Origin: an uncultured Paracoccaceae bacterium
GTDB lineage: Bacteria > Pseudomonadota > Alphaproteobacteria > Rhodobacterales > Rhodobacteraceae
Direction of reading: 5' to 3'
Assembly: GCA_947501355.1 (NCBI GenBank)
Contig: CANMVA010000001.1
Coordinates: 1,558,001-1,622,000 of the forward strand
DNA: 64,000 nucleotides
Shown: in pieces, positions 47,211 to 55,240 of the stretch
Position numbering within the stretch: position 1 is the first letter of the stretch
How the letters are laid out: each line of letters opens with the position of its first letter
Program-made: the position numbers and the translations under genes
Notes under the pieces: generated by a model
Databases searched by the model: none
The model's input: the letters and a program-made list of their open reading frames with translations, nothing else
What the model was told of the DNA's origin: nothing

Positions 47211-48374
47211 ATGAAGTTTCCCCTCTTTGGGCGCAGTAATGCTGCAACGGAACAAAAGGCCAGTGCGACGGGGCCGGTCATCGCCTATCACGGCTCGGGC
47301 CGTGTGGCGTGGAGCCCGCGCGATACGGTGTCGCTGACGCGCACCGGTTTCTCGGGCAATCCGGTGGGGTTCCGGGCGGTGAAGCTGATCGCAGAGGCCG
47401 CTGCGGCGCTGCCTTTGGTTCTGCAGGATGCCGAGCGACGTTATGAGCAGCACCCGGTTTTGGGTTTGGTCACACGGCCCAACGCGGCGCAGGGACGGGC
47501 AGAGTTGTTCGAGGTGCTGTTCGGGCAGCTGCTGCTGTCGGGCAATGCCTATATCGAGGCCGTTGGCGGCGAAGGCGTGCCGGTTGAGCTGCATGTGCTG
47601 CGGTCTGACCGGATGAGCGTCGTGCCGGGGGCGGATGGCTGGCCGGTGGCCTATGAATATGCGGTTGGCGGGCGCAAGCATCGGTTTGCGGTGACCGCGG
47701 ATCGCAAGCCGATCTGCCATATCAAGAGTTTTCATCCACAGGACGATCACTATGGGCTGAGTGCCTTGCAGGCCGCAGCGAGTGCGATTGACGTGCACAA
47801 TGCGGCCTCGGCCTGGTCGAAGGCGCTGCTGGACAATGCGGCGCGGCCTTCGGGGGCGATCGTCTACAACGGGGCAGATGCGGCTGGATTGACGCCGCAG
47901 CAATATGACCGATTGGTCAGTGAAATGGAGATGCACCATCAGGGTGCGCGCAACGCAGGGCGTCCGATGCTGCTGGAAGGCGGGCTGGACTGGAAGCCGA
48001 TGGGGTTCTCACCCTCGGATATGGAGTTTCAGAAGACCAAGGAAGCGGCGGCGCGCGAGATTGCGGTGGCGTTTGGGGTGCCGCCGATGCTGCTGGGGAT
48101 CACGGGGGACGCGACTTACGCGAATTATCAGGAGGCGAACCGGGCGTTTTACCGGCTGACAGTGTTGCCGTTGGCGACGCGGGTCGCGGCGGCGGTGTCG
48201 GATTGGTTGAGCGTTATGGCGGGCGAGGCGCTGGAGTTGAAGCCGGATCTGGACCAGGTGCCAGCGCTGTCGGCGGAACGGGACGCGCAGTGGAAACGGG
48301 TGTCCGAGGCGGTGTTTCTGACGAATGCGGAGAAACGGCATCTGTTGGGCTTGCCTGCGGTGGCAGACGAATGA
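47211..48374 (+). CDS. Gene transfer agent gp3, portal protein
   Basis: Dodecameric portal at one capsid vertex through which DNA enters and leaves. The 387-residue HK97-type portal (phage_portal family) has FSGNPVGFRAVKLIAEAAAALPLVL, RPNAAQGRAELFEVLFGQLLLSGNAYIE, IKSFHPQDDHYGLSAL and VAFGVPPMLLGITGDATYANYQEANRAFYRLTVLP. AGAGGAG lies 8 bp before ATG 47211. An imperfect long-loop inverted repeat CACTCCT/AGGAGTG (47163-47169, 47200-47206) can pair with this ribosome site. Stop overlaps a short upstream start for the protease gene. Confidence 0.94.
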   Translation: MKFPLFGRSNAATEQKASATGPVIAYHGSGRVAWSPRDTVSLTRTGFSGNPVGFRAVKLIAEAAAALPLVLQDAERRYEQHPVLGLVTRPNAAQGRAELFEVLFGQLLLSGNAYIEAVGGEGVPVELHVLRSDRMSVVPGADGWPVAYEYAVGGRKHRFAVTADRKPICHIKSFHPQDDHYGLSALQAAASAIDVHNAASAWSKALLDNAARPSGAIVYNGADAAGLTPQQYDRLVSEMEMHHQGARNAGRPMLLEGGLDWKPMGFSPSDMEFQKTKEAAAREIAVAFGVPPMLLGITGDATYANYQEANRAFYRLTVLPLATRVAAAVSDWLSVMAGEALELKPDLDQVPALSAERDAQWKRVSEAVFLTNAEKRHLLGLPAVADE

Positions 48375-48400
48375 GCGTGGGTAAAGCGAGGAGCTGCGGG

Positions 48401-48961
48401 ATGGTTGAAGCAAAAGAGAGCGGGCTGGAGCGCAAGTTCTGCCAGGTGGAGACCGGGCTGAGCCTTATCGAGGGCCATCGGATCGAGGGCTATGCGTCGC
48501 TCTTTGGGGCGTGCGATCAGGGTGGCGATGTGGTCACCAAGGGCGCTTATGCGATGTCGTTGAGTGGTCTGCTGGCCGCCAAGCGTCGTGTGAAGATGCT
48601 GTGGCAGCATGATCCGGCAGAGCCCATCGGTGTGTGGGATGAGGTGCGCGAGGACGGCACCGGCCTTTACGTGAGAGGCCGCTTGCTGGAAGCCACGACG
48701 CGAGGGCGCGAGGCGATTGCGCTGATCGAGGCGGGGGCAATTGACGGGTTGTCGATTGGCTACCGCACGGTGAAAGCCCGAAAGGATGAGCAGGGGCGCA
48801 GGCTTCTGACGGAATTGGAGCTTTGGGAAGTGTCGCTGGTGACCTTCCCGATGCTTCCTGAGGCGCGTGTCGCGGCCAAGGGCGAAGTGCCTGAGGACCA
48901 TGACTTGCGTGAGTTGGCGGATGCGTTCGAGGACGCGCGCCGCATGCTGGCAGGAGCCTAG
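48401..48961 (+). CDS. Gene transfer agent gp4, prohead protease
   Basis: Cleaves the capsid delta domain during head maturation. The 186-residue HK97-type (U35) protease has EGYASLFGACDQGGDVVTKGAY, HDPAEPIGVWDE, catalytic His in LWQHDP and Ser in AIDGLSIGYR, and ELELWEVSLVTFPML. GAGGAG lies 7 bp before ATG 48401; an earlier ATG at 48371 overlaps the portal stop but lacks a site. RcGTA has g3.5 between portal and protease; here there is room for none. Confidence 0.92.
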   Translation: MVEAKESGLERKFCQVETGLSLIEGHRIEGYASLFGACDQGGDVVTKGAYAMSLSGLLAAKRRVKMLWQHDPAEPIGVWDEVREDGTGLYVRGRLLEATTRGREAIALIEAGAIDGLSIGYRTVKARKDEQGRRLLTELELWEVSLVTFPMLPEARVAAKGEVPEDHDLRELADAFEDARRMLAGA

Positions 48962-48994
48962 CCAGCGGTTCACCCCTGAGCACAGGACAAGACG

Positions 48995-50176
48995 ATGAGC
49001 AAAACCGAGATGCGTTCTCGGGCTGGGGAAGATGTGTCTCCGGTTCGGGACATGAAGACCGCGCTGGCGGGATTTGTGAGCGACTTCAAAGACTTTCAGA
49101 ACGATATTGATGCGAAATTCAACAAACAGGAAGAGCGACTGACCATGCTGGATCGGAAAACGATGACTGCCTCGCGCGCGCCTTTGGCGACCGCTGCGGA
49201 AGAGACCGCACCCCATGAAAAAGCGTTCAACGCTTACCTGCGGTCGGGCGATGATGATGGCCTGCGCGGTCTGGAACTGGACGGCAAGGGCATGTCGACG
49301 GCTGTGGCCGGTGACGGTGGGTATCTAGTCGATCCGGCAACGTCGGAGACCATTCAGTCGGTGCTGAAATCAACGGCCTCCGTGCGGTCGATTGCCAATG
49401 TGGTCAATGTTGAGGCGACGTCGTTTGACGTGCTGGTGGACCATGGCCAGATGGGCTCGGGCTGGGCGACGGAAGCGGGCTCGATTGCGGAAAGCGAGAC
49501 GCCTCAGATCGACCGGATCACCATCCCGTTGCATGAGCTGTCGGCGTTGCCCAAGGCGTCTCAGCGTTTGCTGGATGACAGTGCGTTTGACATCGAGGGC
49601 TGGCTGGCGGGCCGTATCGCGGACAAGTTCGCCCGTGCTGAGGCAGCGGCTTTTGTGAATGGTGACGGTGTCGACAAACCCACCGGCTTTCTGAGCCATC
49701 CGGTCGTGGATGATGCCAGCTGGGACTGGGGGTCCATCGGAGCGGTTGCATCCGGTGCGGATGGTGATTTCGCCGGTGCCGATGCAGTGATCGACTTGGT
49801 CTACGCGCTGGGTGCTGAATACCGCGCTAACGCGACTTTTGTTATGAACTCGAAAACGGCGGGCGCTGTGCGCAAGCTAAAAGATGGCGACGGTCGTTTC
49901 TTGTGGTCTGACGGTCTGGCCGCGGGTGAGCCTGCGCGTCTGCTGGGCTACCCGGTCGTGATTGCCGAGGATATGCCCGACATCGCGTCTGACAGCACTG
50001 CGATTGCGTTTGGCGACTTTGCATCCGGCTACACGATCGCCGAGCGCCCGGACCTGCGCGTGCTGCGCGATCCGTTCTCGGCCAAGCCGCATGTTTTGTT
50101 CTATGCGACCAAGCGCGTCGGCGGTGATGTGAGCGATTTTGCAGCGATCAAACTGCTCAAATTCTCGGTCTCCTAG
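48995..50176 (+). CDS. Gene transfer agent gp5, major capsid protein
   Basis: HK97-fold shell protein. The 393-residue precursor has an N-terminal scaffold of about 90 residues with a coiled coil (MKTALAGFVSDFKDFQNDIDAKFNKQEERLTMLDRK) that the protease should remove, then the mature region starting near AFNAYLRSGDDDG, GDGGYLVDPATSETIQSVLKS, the ASQRLLDDSAFDIEGWL helix, FVNGDGVDKPTGFL and the A-domain end GDVSDFAAIKLLKFS. Followed by a 145-bp gap with three hairpins. Confidence 0.95.
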   Translation: MSKTEMRSRAGEDVSPVRDMKTALAGFVSDFKDFQNDIDAKFNKQEERLTMLDRKTMTASRAPLATAAEETAPHEKAFNAYLRSGDDDGLRGLELDGKGMSTAVAGDGGYLVDPATSETIQSVLKSTASVRSIANVVNVEATSFDVLVDHGQMGSGWATEAGSIAESETPQIDRITIPLHELSALPKASQRLLDDSAFDIEGWLAGRIADKFARAEAAAFVNGDGVDKPTGFLSHPVVDDASWDWGSIGAVASGADGDFAGADAVIDLVYALGAEYRANATFVMNSKTAGAVRKLKDGDGRFLWSDGLAAGEPARLLGYPVVIAEDMPDIASDSTAIAFGDFASGYTIAERPDLRVLRDPFSAKPHVLFYATKRVGGDVSDFAAIKLLKFSVS

Positions 50177-50187
50177 AGGCTGAGACA

Positions 50188-50278
50188 GGGCGGCCCTTCG
50201 GGGTCGTCTGACCCGGGCGCGCGCCGCAACACCCTCCGTGTTGTCTAGCTGCTCCCCTCCGTCCGAGCAATGCGGAGG
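50188..50278 (+). other. Three consecutive hairpins after the capsid gene
   Basis: The gap between capsid and the next gene holds three stems: CGGCCC-TTCG-GGGTCG (50191-50206, a UUCG tetraloop, extended by wobble pairs), CAACAC-CCTCC-GTGTTG (50227-50243) and CCTCCG-N11-CGGAGG (50256-50278). None is followed by a T-run, so they are more likely RNA-stabilising or processing elements than full terminators. Confidence 0.6.
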
Positions 50279-50321
50279 CGCGCGTCCACTTTTGCAGGGG
50301 CCCGAATTTCGGAGTAATTCC

Positions 50322-50921
50322 ATGATGTTAGTTCAAGAAAATACGGTTCAGAGCGAGGCGATCCCGGTTGCGGCTTTCAAAAAGCATCTGCGCCTTGGCA
50401 CCGGGTTTTCAGACGATTCCGTTCAGGACGAGATCCTGGAGAGCTTCTTGCGGGCCGCGATTGCTGCTGTTGAGGCGCGCACTGGAAAGGTGCTGCTGAA
50501 AGAGAGTTTCAACTGGTCGCTGACACGCTGGAAAGACGGTGTGACTGAGAGTTTTCCGCTGGCGCCTGTGAGCACGGTTCTGGAGGTTGCCACGGTTGCC
50601 CGCAATGACACGCGCGTTGTGGTCGATCCGCAAGAGTATTTCCTGCAGGAGGACGGGTTTCGCCCGCTTTTGATCGGGGCTGGCGGGCGTTTGCCGCGTA
50701 TTCCGAACGGTGGCTGGGTCGAAGTGCGGTTCCGCGCGGGCTATGCCGATGACTGGGGCGATTTGCCTGCGGATCTAAGCCATGCGGTGTTTCTGCTGGC
50801 AGCGCACTATTACGAGAACCGGAATGTCACCGGGATGGGCGAAGGCAGCATGCCGTTTGGCGTTTCGGCCCTCTTGCAGCGCTACCGTGAGGTGCGTCTG
50901 TTCAAAGGGGCGAGTGAATGA
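50322..50921 (+). CDS. Gene transfer agent gp6, head-tail connector
   Basis: Forms the adaptor ring beneath the portal. The 199-residue protein has the phage_gp6-like pattern: AAFKKHLRLGTGFSDDSVQDEILESFLRAAIAAVEARTG in the N-terminal helical part, FRAGYADDWGDLPADLSHAVFLLAAHYYENR in the middle and LLQRYREVRLF at the end. Equal in size to RcGTA g6. CGGAG precedes the ATG at 50322; a second ATG follows directly. Overlaps the next gene by 4 bp. Confidence 0.9.
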   Translation: MMLVQENTVQSEAIPVAAFKKHLRLGTGFSDDSVQDEILESFLRAAIAAVEARTGKVLLKESFNWSLTRWKDGVTESFPLAPVSTVLEVATVARNDTRVVVDPQEYFLQEDGFRPLLIGAGGRLPRIPNGGWVEVRFRAGYADDWGDLPADLSHAVFLLAAHYYENRNVTGMGEGSMPFGVSALLQRYREVRLFKGASE

Positions 50922-51256
50922 GCAGCCCTGTATTGAACCGCAAGCTGGTGCTGGAGACGCCGGCCTCGGTGCCTGACGGTGCGGGTGGCTTTGTGGAGAG
51001 CTGGCAGCCGTTGGGAACGGTCTGGGCCGAGGTGAAGGCCGGGTCTGGTCGCGAGAAGGCTGGCGCGTTTACAACCCTATCCAGCATGGCGTTTCGGATC
51101 ACGGTGCGTGGCGCGCCTGTCGGATCGGACCAGCGTCCGCGCCCCGAGCAGCGGTTCCGCGAAGGCACGCGGCTTTTCCGCATTCTGGCTGTCAGCGAGC
51201 GCGACCCGCGCGGCCACTACCTGATGTGCTTCGCAAATGAGGAGGTGGCGGCATGA
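50918..51256 (+). CDS. Gene transfer agent gp7, head-tail adaptor (stopper)
   Basis: Closes the connector and links it to the tail. The 112-residue protein shows the SPP1 gp16-like adaptor pattern: VLNRKLVLETPASVPDGAGGFVESWQPLGTVWAEVK and RFREGTRLFRILAVSERDPRGHYLMCFANEE. Position g7 in the cluster. Start overlaps gp6 stop (ATGA), end overlaps gp8 start. Confidence 0.9.
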   Translation: MSSPVLNRKLVLETPASVPDGAGGFVESWQPLGTVWAEVKAGSGREKAGAFTTLSSMAFRITVRGAPVGSDQRPRPEQRFREGTRLFRILAVSERDPRGHYLMCFANEEVAA

Positions 51257-51663
51257 GCTATGGCAGTGCAGCGCCGCTCCAGGCGGCGATCTACCAGCGG
51301 CTTGTCGGCGATCCCACGTTGGGCGCGATTGTGGGCAGCGCGATTTATGACGCGCTTCCGGCGGGAAATCTGCCGTCGCTCTATGTGAGCCTTGGCGGCG
51401 AAGAGGTCAAAGCGCGCGACGAGTTCACCGGCGGCGGGGCGGTGCATCTGCTGAAGCTGTCTGTGGTGTCTGCGGCCTCAGGGTTTGCGAGCGCGAAAGA
51501 GGCGGCCTCGGCTGTGTGCGATGCGCTGGATGATCCGGCTTTGAGCCTGACACGCGGGCGGCTTGTGTCGCTGCGCTTTGTTCGGGCGAAAGCGGCGATG
51601 GTGGGGAATGGCCAGACCCGCCGCATTGATATGACCTTCCGCGCCCGCGTGGATGAAACCTGA
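51253..51663 (+). CDS. Gene transfer agent gp8, tail terminator (DUF3168)
   Basis: Ends the tail tube at the head side. The 136-residue protein has the DUF3168 pattern LQAAIYQRLVGDPTLGAIVGSAIYDALP, LPSLYVSLGGEEVKARDE and LKLSVVSAASGFASAKEAASAVCDAL, ending in TRRIDMTFRARVDE. Overlaps gp7; 26 bp before gp9. Confidence 0.92.
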   Translation: MSYGSAAPLQAAIYQRLVGDPTLGAIVGSAIYDALPAGNLPSLYVSLGGEEVKARDEFTGGGAVHLLKLSVVSAASGFASAKEAASAVCDALDDPALSLTRGRLVSLRFVRAKAAMVGNGQTRRIDMTFRARVDET

Positions 51664-51689
51664 TTTTTCTCAAGAATGGAGGCGGGACC

Positions 51690-52103
51690 ATGGGTGCCCA
51701 GAACGGCAAGGATCTTTTGATCAAGATGGACATGACCGGGGATGGTCAGTTCCAGACAGTGGCGGGCCTGCGGGCAACGCGCATTTCATTCAACGCAGAG
51801 ACGATTGATGTCACGTCCTTGGAGAGCCAGGGCGGTTGGCGCGAATTGCTGGCCGGGGCGGGTGTGAAGACTGCGGCGGTGTCGGGATCGGGCGTCTTCA
51901 AGGATGCGGATACGGACGAGCGTGCGCGGCAGGTGTTCTTTGATGGTGACACGCCGGATTGCCAGGTGATTGTGCCGGATTTCGGCGTGATCGAGGGCAA
52001 GTTTCAAGTCACATCGATCGAGTATTCCGGCACGTTTGACGGGGAGGCGACCTACGAGATCGCTTTGTCTTCGGCCGGGGCGATCAGCTTTAACGCGCTG
52101 TGA
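51690..52103 (+). CDS. Gene transfer agent gp9, major tail protein
   Basis: Builds the tail tube. The 137-residue protein of the TP901-1/major tail family starts MGAQNGKDLLIKMDMTGDGQFQTVAGLRATRISFNAETIDVTSLES and continues with the GGWRELLAGAGVKTAAVSGSGVF and FEVTSIEYSGTFDGEATYEIALSSAG-like strands (here KFQVTSIEYSGTFDG). An AATGGAGG site precedes it. Stop overlaps the gp10 start (TGATG). Confidence 0.94.
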   Translation: MGAQNGKDLLIKMDMTGDGQFQTVAGLRATRISFNAETIDVTSLESQGGWRELLAGAGVKTAAVSGSGVFKDADTDERARQVFFDGDTPDCQVIVPDFGVIEGKFQVTSIEYSGTFDGEATYEIALSSAGAISFNAL

Positions 52104-52420
52104 TGGGCAATCCGTATGCAGGCGAGGTGGCGTTGGTCATCGACGGGCGGCGCCATGTCGCCAAGCTGACCCTGGGCGCTTTGGCTGAGCTGGAGGCGAC
52201 GCTGGAGACCGGCACGCTGATCGAGCTGGTAGAGCGGTTCGAGGGCGGCGCGTTTTCGACGCGTGATGTGCTTGCGCTGATCGTGGCAGGGCTGCGTGGT
52301 GGCGGCTGGGATGGCCAAGCGCGCGACCTGATTACGGCAGAGATCGAAGGCGGCATGGTGGAGGCGGCGAAGGTTGCCGCGACTTTGCTGTCGCGTGCCT
52401 TCGCGCTGCCGGAGGGTTGA
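52103..52420 (+). CDS. Gene transfer agent gp10, tail assembly chaperone-like (rcc01692 family)
   Basis: A 105-residue protein of the gene transfer agent family placed after the major tail protein: VALVIDGRRHVAKLTLGALAELEATLETGTLIELVERFEGG and VLALIVAGLRGGGW. In tailed phages this position encodes tail assembly chaperones, often with programmed frameshifts; here two separate reading frames are used. ATG 52103 overlaps the gp9 stop. Confidence 0.9.
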   Translation: MGNPYAGEVALVIDGRRHVAKLTLGALAELEATLETGTLIELVERFEGGAFSTRDVLALIVAGLRGGGWDGQARDLITAEIEGGMVEAAKVAATLLSRAFALPEG

Positions 52421-52421
52421 G

Positions 52422-52607
52422 GTGGACTGGGCTGGGTTGATGCGGGTTGGCCTGATCGGGCTGCGTCTGGAGCCCGACATGTTCTGGCGGCTGAGCCCGG
52501 CTGAGCTTTTGTTTTTGATGGGAAAATCCGGTGGATCGGCGCCGCTGAACCGGGCGCGGCTGGATGAGTTGGCGGCGGCCTATCCCGATGCGGGGCAAGG
52601 AGAGTGA
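52422..52607 (+). CDS. Gene transfer agent gp10.1 (rcc01693 family), GTG start
   Basis: A 61-residue protein starting at GTG 52422, which reads MDWAGLMRVGLIGLRLEPDMFWRLSPAELLFLMG and ends in ARLDELAAAYPDA, matching the small rcc01693 family (Phage_TAC-like). The site GGAGGG (52411-52416) lies five bases upstream. It overlaps nothing but begins one base past the gp10 stop. Thought to be the second tail chaperone acting with the tape measure. Confidence 0.88.
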   Translation: MDWAGLMRVGLIGLRLEPDMFWRLSPAELLFLMGKSGGSAPLNRARLDELAAAYPDAGQGE

Positions 52608-52608
52608 C

Positions 52609-53268
52609 ATGCAGGATCTAGACGGGCTTGATGAGCTGGAAGATCAGATGGCGATGCTGGAAGGCACGATGGGGCGCGGTGCGGATGTGGCATCAAGCTT
52701 CAACGATCATCTGGGGTTGATGCGGGACAATCTGAGCCTTGCGGGCAAGGATGTAATGGGTCTGACCTCGTCGCTCTCAGGCGGGTTGCGGCGCGCCTTT
52801 GATGGGCTGCTGTTTGACGGCATGAAGCTGTCGGACGCGATGCAGGGCGTCGCCAAGTCGATGGTGGACGCGACGTATTCCGCAGCAATGAAGCCTGTGA
52901 CAAACCATCTGGGTGGGATGCTAAGCCAAGGGGTTGGCAGTCTGGTGCAGGGGATTTTGCCTTTCGCAGACGGTGGCACGTTTTCGCAGGGCCGCGTGAT
53001 GCCTTTTGCCAGAGGCGGCGTTGTGAGCGGGCCGATGACCTTTCCGATGCGCGGTGGCATGGGGCTGATGGGTGAGGCGGGGCCGGAGGCGATTATGCCA
53101 TTGAGCCGCGGGCCCGATGGCAAGCTGGGCGTGCGCGCTGGCGGCGGCAACGGTGTGTCGGTCGTCATGAATATTTCGACACCGGATGTGCAGGGCTTCC
53201 AGCGTTCGCAAAGCCAGATCGCAGCGCAGATGAACCGCGCCCTGGGGCGCGGACAGCGCAACCGTTAA
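52609..53268 (+). CDS. Gene transfer agent gp11, short tape measure protein
   Basis: Sets tail length. The 219-residue protein begins with a helical part (DGLDELEDQMAMLEGTMGRGADVASSFNDHLG), then SMVDATYSAAMKPVTNHLGGML and a Gly/Met-rich part (FPMRGGMGLMGEAGPEAIMPLSRGPDGKLGV) common to tape measure C-termini. It is far shorter than the tape measure of a typical siphophage, as in RcGTA g11, fitting a very short tail. ATG 52609 follows AAGGAGAG. Confidence 0.9.
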   Translation: MQDLDGLDELEDQMAMLEGTMGRGADVASSFNDHLGLMRDNLSLAGKDVMGLTSSLSGGLRRAFDGLLFDGMKLSDAMQGVAKSMVDATYSAAMKPVTNHLGGMLSQGVGSLVQGILPFADGGTFSQGRVMPFARGGVVSGPMTFPMRGGMGLMGEAGPEAIMPLSRGPDGKLGVRAGGGNGVSVVMNISTPDVQGFQRSQSQIAAQMNRALGRGQRNR

Positions 53269-53292
53269 CGGACAATCAAGAGGAGCAGCGGC

Positions 53293-53925
53293 ATGGGGTT
53301 TCATGAGATACGGTTTCCCGCCAATCTGAGTTTTGGCTCGGTCGGCGGGCCAGAGCGGCGCACCGATGTGGTGACGCTGGCCAATGGTTTTGAAGAGCGT
53401 AACACGCCCTGGGCGCATTCGCGCAGGCGCTATGATGCCGGGCTTGGGCTGCGGTCCTTGGACGATATCGAGACGCTGATCTCTTTCTTTGAGGCGCGGC
53501 GGGGTCAGCTCTACGGGTTCCGCTGGAAGGATTGGGCGGACTTCAAGAGCTGCGCCAATTCCGAGGACGTGTCGTATCTGGATCAGATCCTTGGCACAGG
53601 GGATGGCGAGACTGCGGAGTTTGCCTTGCGCAAGCGCTACCTGTCGGGAGAGCAGAGCTACACACGGCCTATTCTGAAGCCTGTCGCTGGGTCCGTTCGC
53701 GCGGGCGTCAATGGGGACCCGCTGCAGGAAGGTGTGCATTATCAGGTCGATACCGAGCGCGGGGTCATCACGTTTGTCGATGCTCCGGATCCGGATACCG
53801 AAGTCACGGCAGGCTTTGAGTTCGACGTGCCGGTGCGCTTTGACACCGACATCATCCAAACCTCGGTCGCCAGTTTCAATGCTGGGGATGTGCCGTCGGT
53901 GCCGATCATCGAGGTGCGGGTATGA
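53293..53925 (+). CDS. Gene transfer agent gp12, distal tail protein (DUF2460)
   Basis: Ring protein at the tail tip. The 210-residue DUF2460 (TIGR02217) protein has GFHEIRFPANLSFGSVGGPERRTDVVTLANGFEERNTPWAHSRRRYDAG, the FFEARRGQLYGFRWKDWADFKSC strand and DVPVRFDTDIIQTSVASFNAG near the end. 24 bp after gp11; overlaps gp13 by 4 bp. Confidence 0.94.
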   Translation: MGFHEIRFPANLSFGSVGGPERRTDVVTLANGFEERNTPWAHSRRRYDAGLGLRSLDDIETLISFFEARRGQLYGFRWKDWADFKSCANSEDVSYLDQILGTGDGETAEFALRKRYLSGEQSYTRPILKPVAGSVRAGVNGDPLQEGVHYQVDTERGVITFVDAPDPDTEVTAGFEFDVPVRFDTDIIQTSVASFNAGDVPSVPIIEVRV

Positions 53926-54809
53926 GTGTGCCGGAGGCGCTGAAGGCGCATTTGCAGAGCGGGGCGACGCAGGTTTGCCGAGCCTGGGAGCTCAAGCGAC
54001 GGGACGGTGTGCGGCTGGGCTTTACCGATCATGATCTTGATCTGACTTTCGACGATCTGGTCTTTCATGCGGATACGGGGCTGAGCTCGGTCGCGCTGGA
54101 GCAGACGACGGGTCTGTCGGTGGACAATACCGAAGCCATGGGCGTGCTAAGCCATGTGTCTGTGTCTGAGGCGGATATCGAAGCGGGACGCTTTGATGGG
54201 GCCGAGGTCTTGGCCTGGACCGTGAACTGGGCGGATGTCAGCCAGCGCGTCTTGCGATTTCGTGGCACGTTAGGGGAAATTCGCCGGTCTGGCGGCGTGT
54301 TCAAGGCAGAGCTGTCGGGTCTGACTGAACGGTTGAACCAGGCGCAGGGGCGGATTTACCAGAGCAGCTGTGCGGCATTGCTGGGCGATGCGGCGTGCCA
54401 GTTTGATGTGAGCGCGCCGGGGTATCAGTGGCGAGGCTTTGTCAGCGCGGTCGAGGACCGCAGGATGCTGGCCTTTGACGACCTGAGCGGCTTTGACGAA
54501 GGCTGGTTTGATCGCGGGCGTGTCGAGGTGATGAGCGGCCCGGCGACGGGGCTGATTGGGTTGGCCAAGACCGACCGCGTGGTCGGATCACAGCGACAGA
54601 TCGAGCTATGGGAGCCGCTTCGGGCTGCGGTGGCTGTCGGTGACGAGGTTTTGCTGCAGGCCGGGTGTGACCGACGGATGGAAACCTGTCGCGCCAAGTT
54701 CAATAACCTGCTGAATTTTCGAGGGTTCCCGCATATTCCGGGGGAGGATTGGCTGATGACATCGCCATCCGGCGGCAGCGCGAATAATGGCGGGAGCCTG
54801 AACAAATGA
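53922..54809 (+). CDS. Gene transfer agent gp13, hub protein (DUF2163)
   Basis: Hub below the distal tail ring. The 295-residue DUF2163 protein starts SVPEALKAHLQSGATQVCRAWELKRRDGVRLGFTDHD and contains four late cysteines in SSCAALLGDAACQFD and AGCDRRMETCRAKF that could bind the iron-sulfur cluster reported for the RcGTA hub. It ends with FNNLLNFRGFPHIPGEDWLM. Overlaps gp12 and gp14. Confidence 0.94.
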   Translation: MSVPEALKAHLQSGATQVCRAWELKRRDGVRLGFTDHDLDLTFDDLVFHADTGLSSVALEQTTGLSVDNTEAMGVLSHVSVSEADIEAGRFDGAEVLAWTVNWADVSQRVLRFRGTLGEIRRSGGVFKAELSGLTERLNQAQGRIYQSSCAALLGDAACQFDVSAPGYQWRGFVSAVEDRRMLAFDDLSGFDEGWFDRGRVEVMSGPATGLIGLAKTDRVVGSQRQIELWEPLRAAVAVGDEVLLQAGCDRRMETCRAKFNNLLNFRGFPHIPGEDWLMTSPSGGSANNGGSLNK

Positions 54810-55240
54810 GCCGCGTTGTAAGTGCAGCGCGGGGTTGGATCGGGACGCCTTATCGGCATCAGGCCTCCACCCGCGGGGCCGGAGCGGATTGCCTTGGGCT
54901 GATTCGGGGCGTCTGGCGCGAGGTCTGTGGTGCAGAGCCCGCAGACGTGCCGGCTTATACAGCCGATTGGGCCGAGCCTCAGGGCGAAGAGGCGTTGATG
55001 GCCGCCTCAAGCGCATATTTGCACCGCTATGACGCACCGTGCTGGGAGGTCGGGACGGTTTTGCTGTTTCGCATGAAAGAGGCCGGTCTTGCCAAGCATC
55101 TGGGGATCCTCTCGGAAAGTGGGGCGACGCCCAGATTTATTCATGCCTATAGCGGTCATTCGGTGGTCGAGAGTGCGCTGAGCGCCCCCTGGCGGCGCCG
55201 TGTGGTCGGTTGGTTTGCGTTCCCGGAAAGGAGCCTCTGA
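54806..55240 (+). CDS. Gene transfer agent gp14, NlpC/P60 cell-wall peptidase
   Basis: Cuts peptidoglycan peptides so DNA can enter the recipient. The 144-residue protein has the catalytic Cys in RGAGADCLGLIRGVWRE, the WIGTPYRHQAS approach segment and catalytic His in RFIHAYSGHSVVES. TGATG overlap with gp15. Confidence 0.94.
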   Translation: MSRVVSAARGWIGTPYRHQASTRGAGADCLGLIRGVWREVCGAEPADVPAYTADWAEPQGEEALMAASSAYLHRYDAPCWEVGTVLLFRMKEAGLAKHLGILSESGATPRFIHAYSGHSVVESALSAPWRRRVVGWFAFPERSL

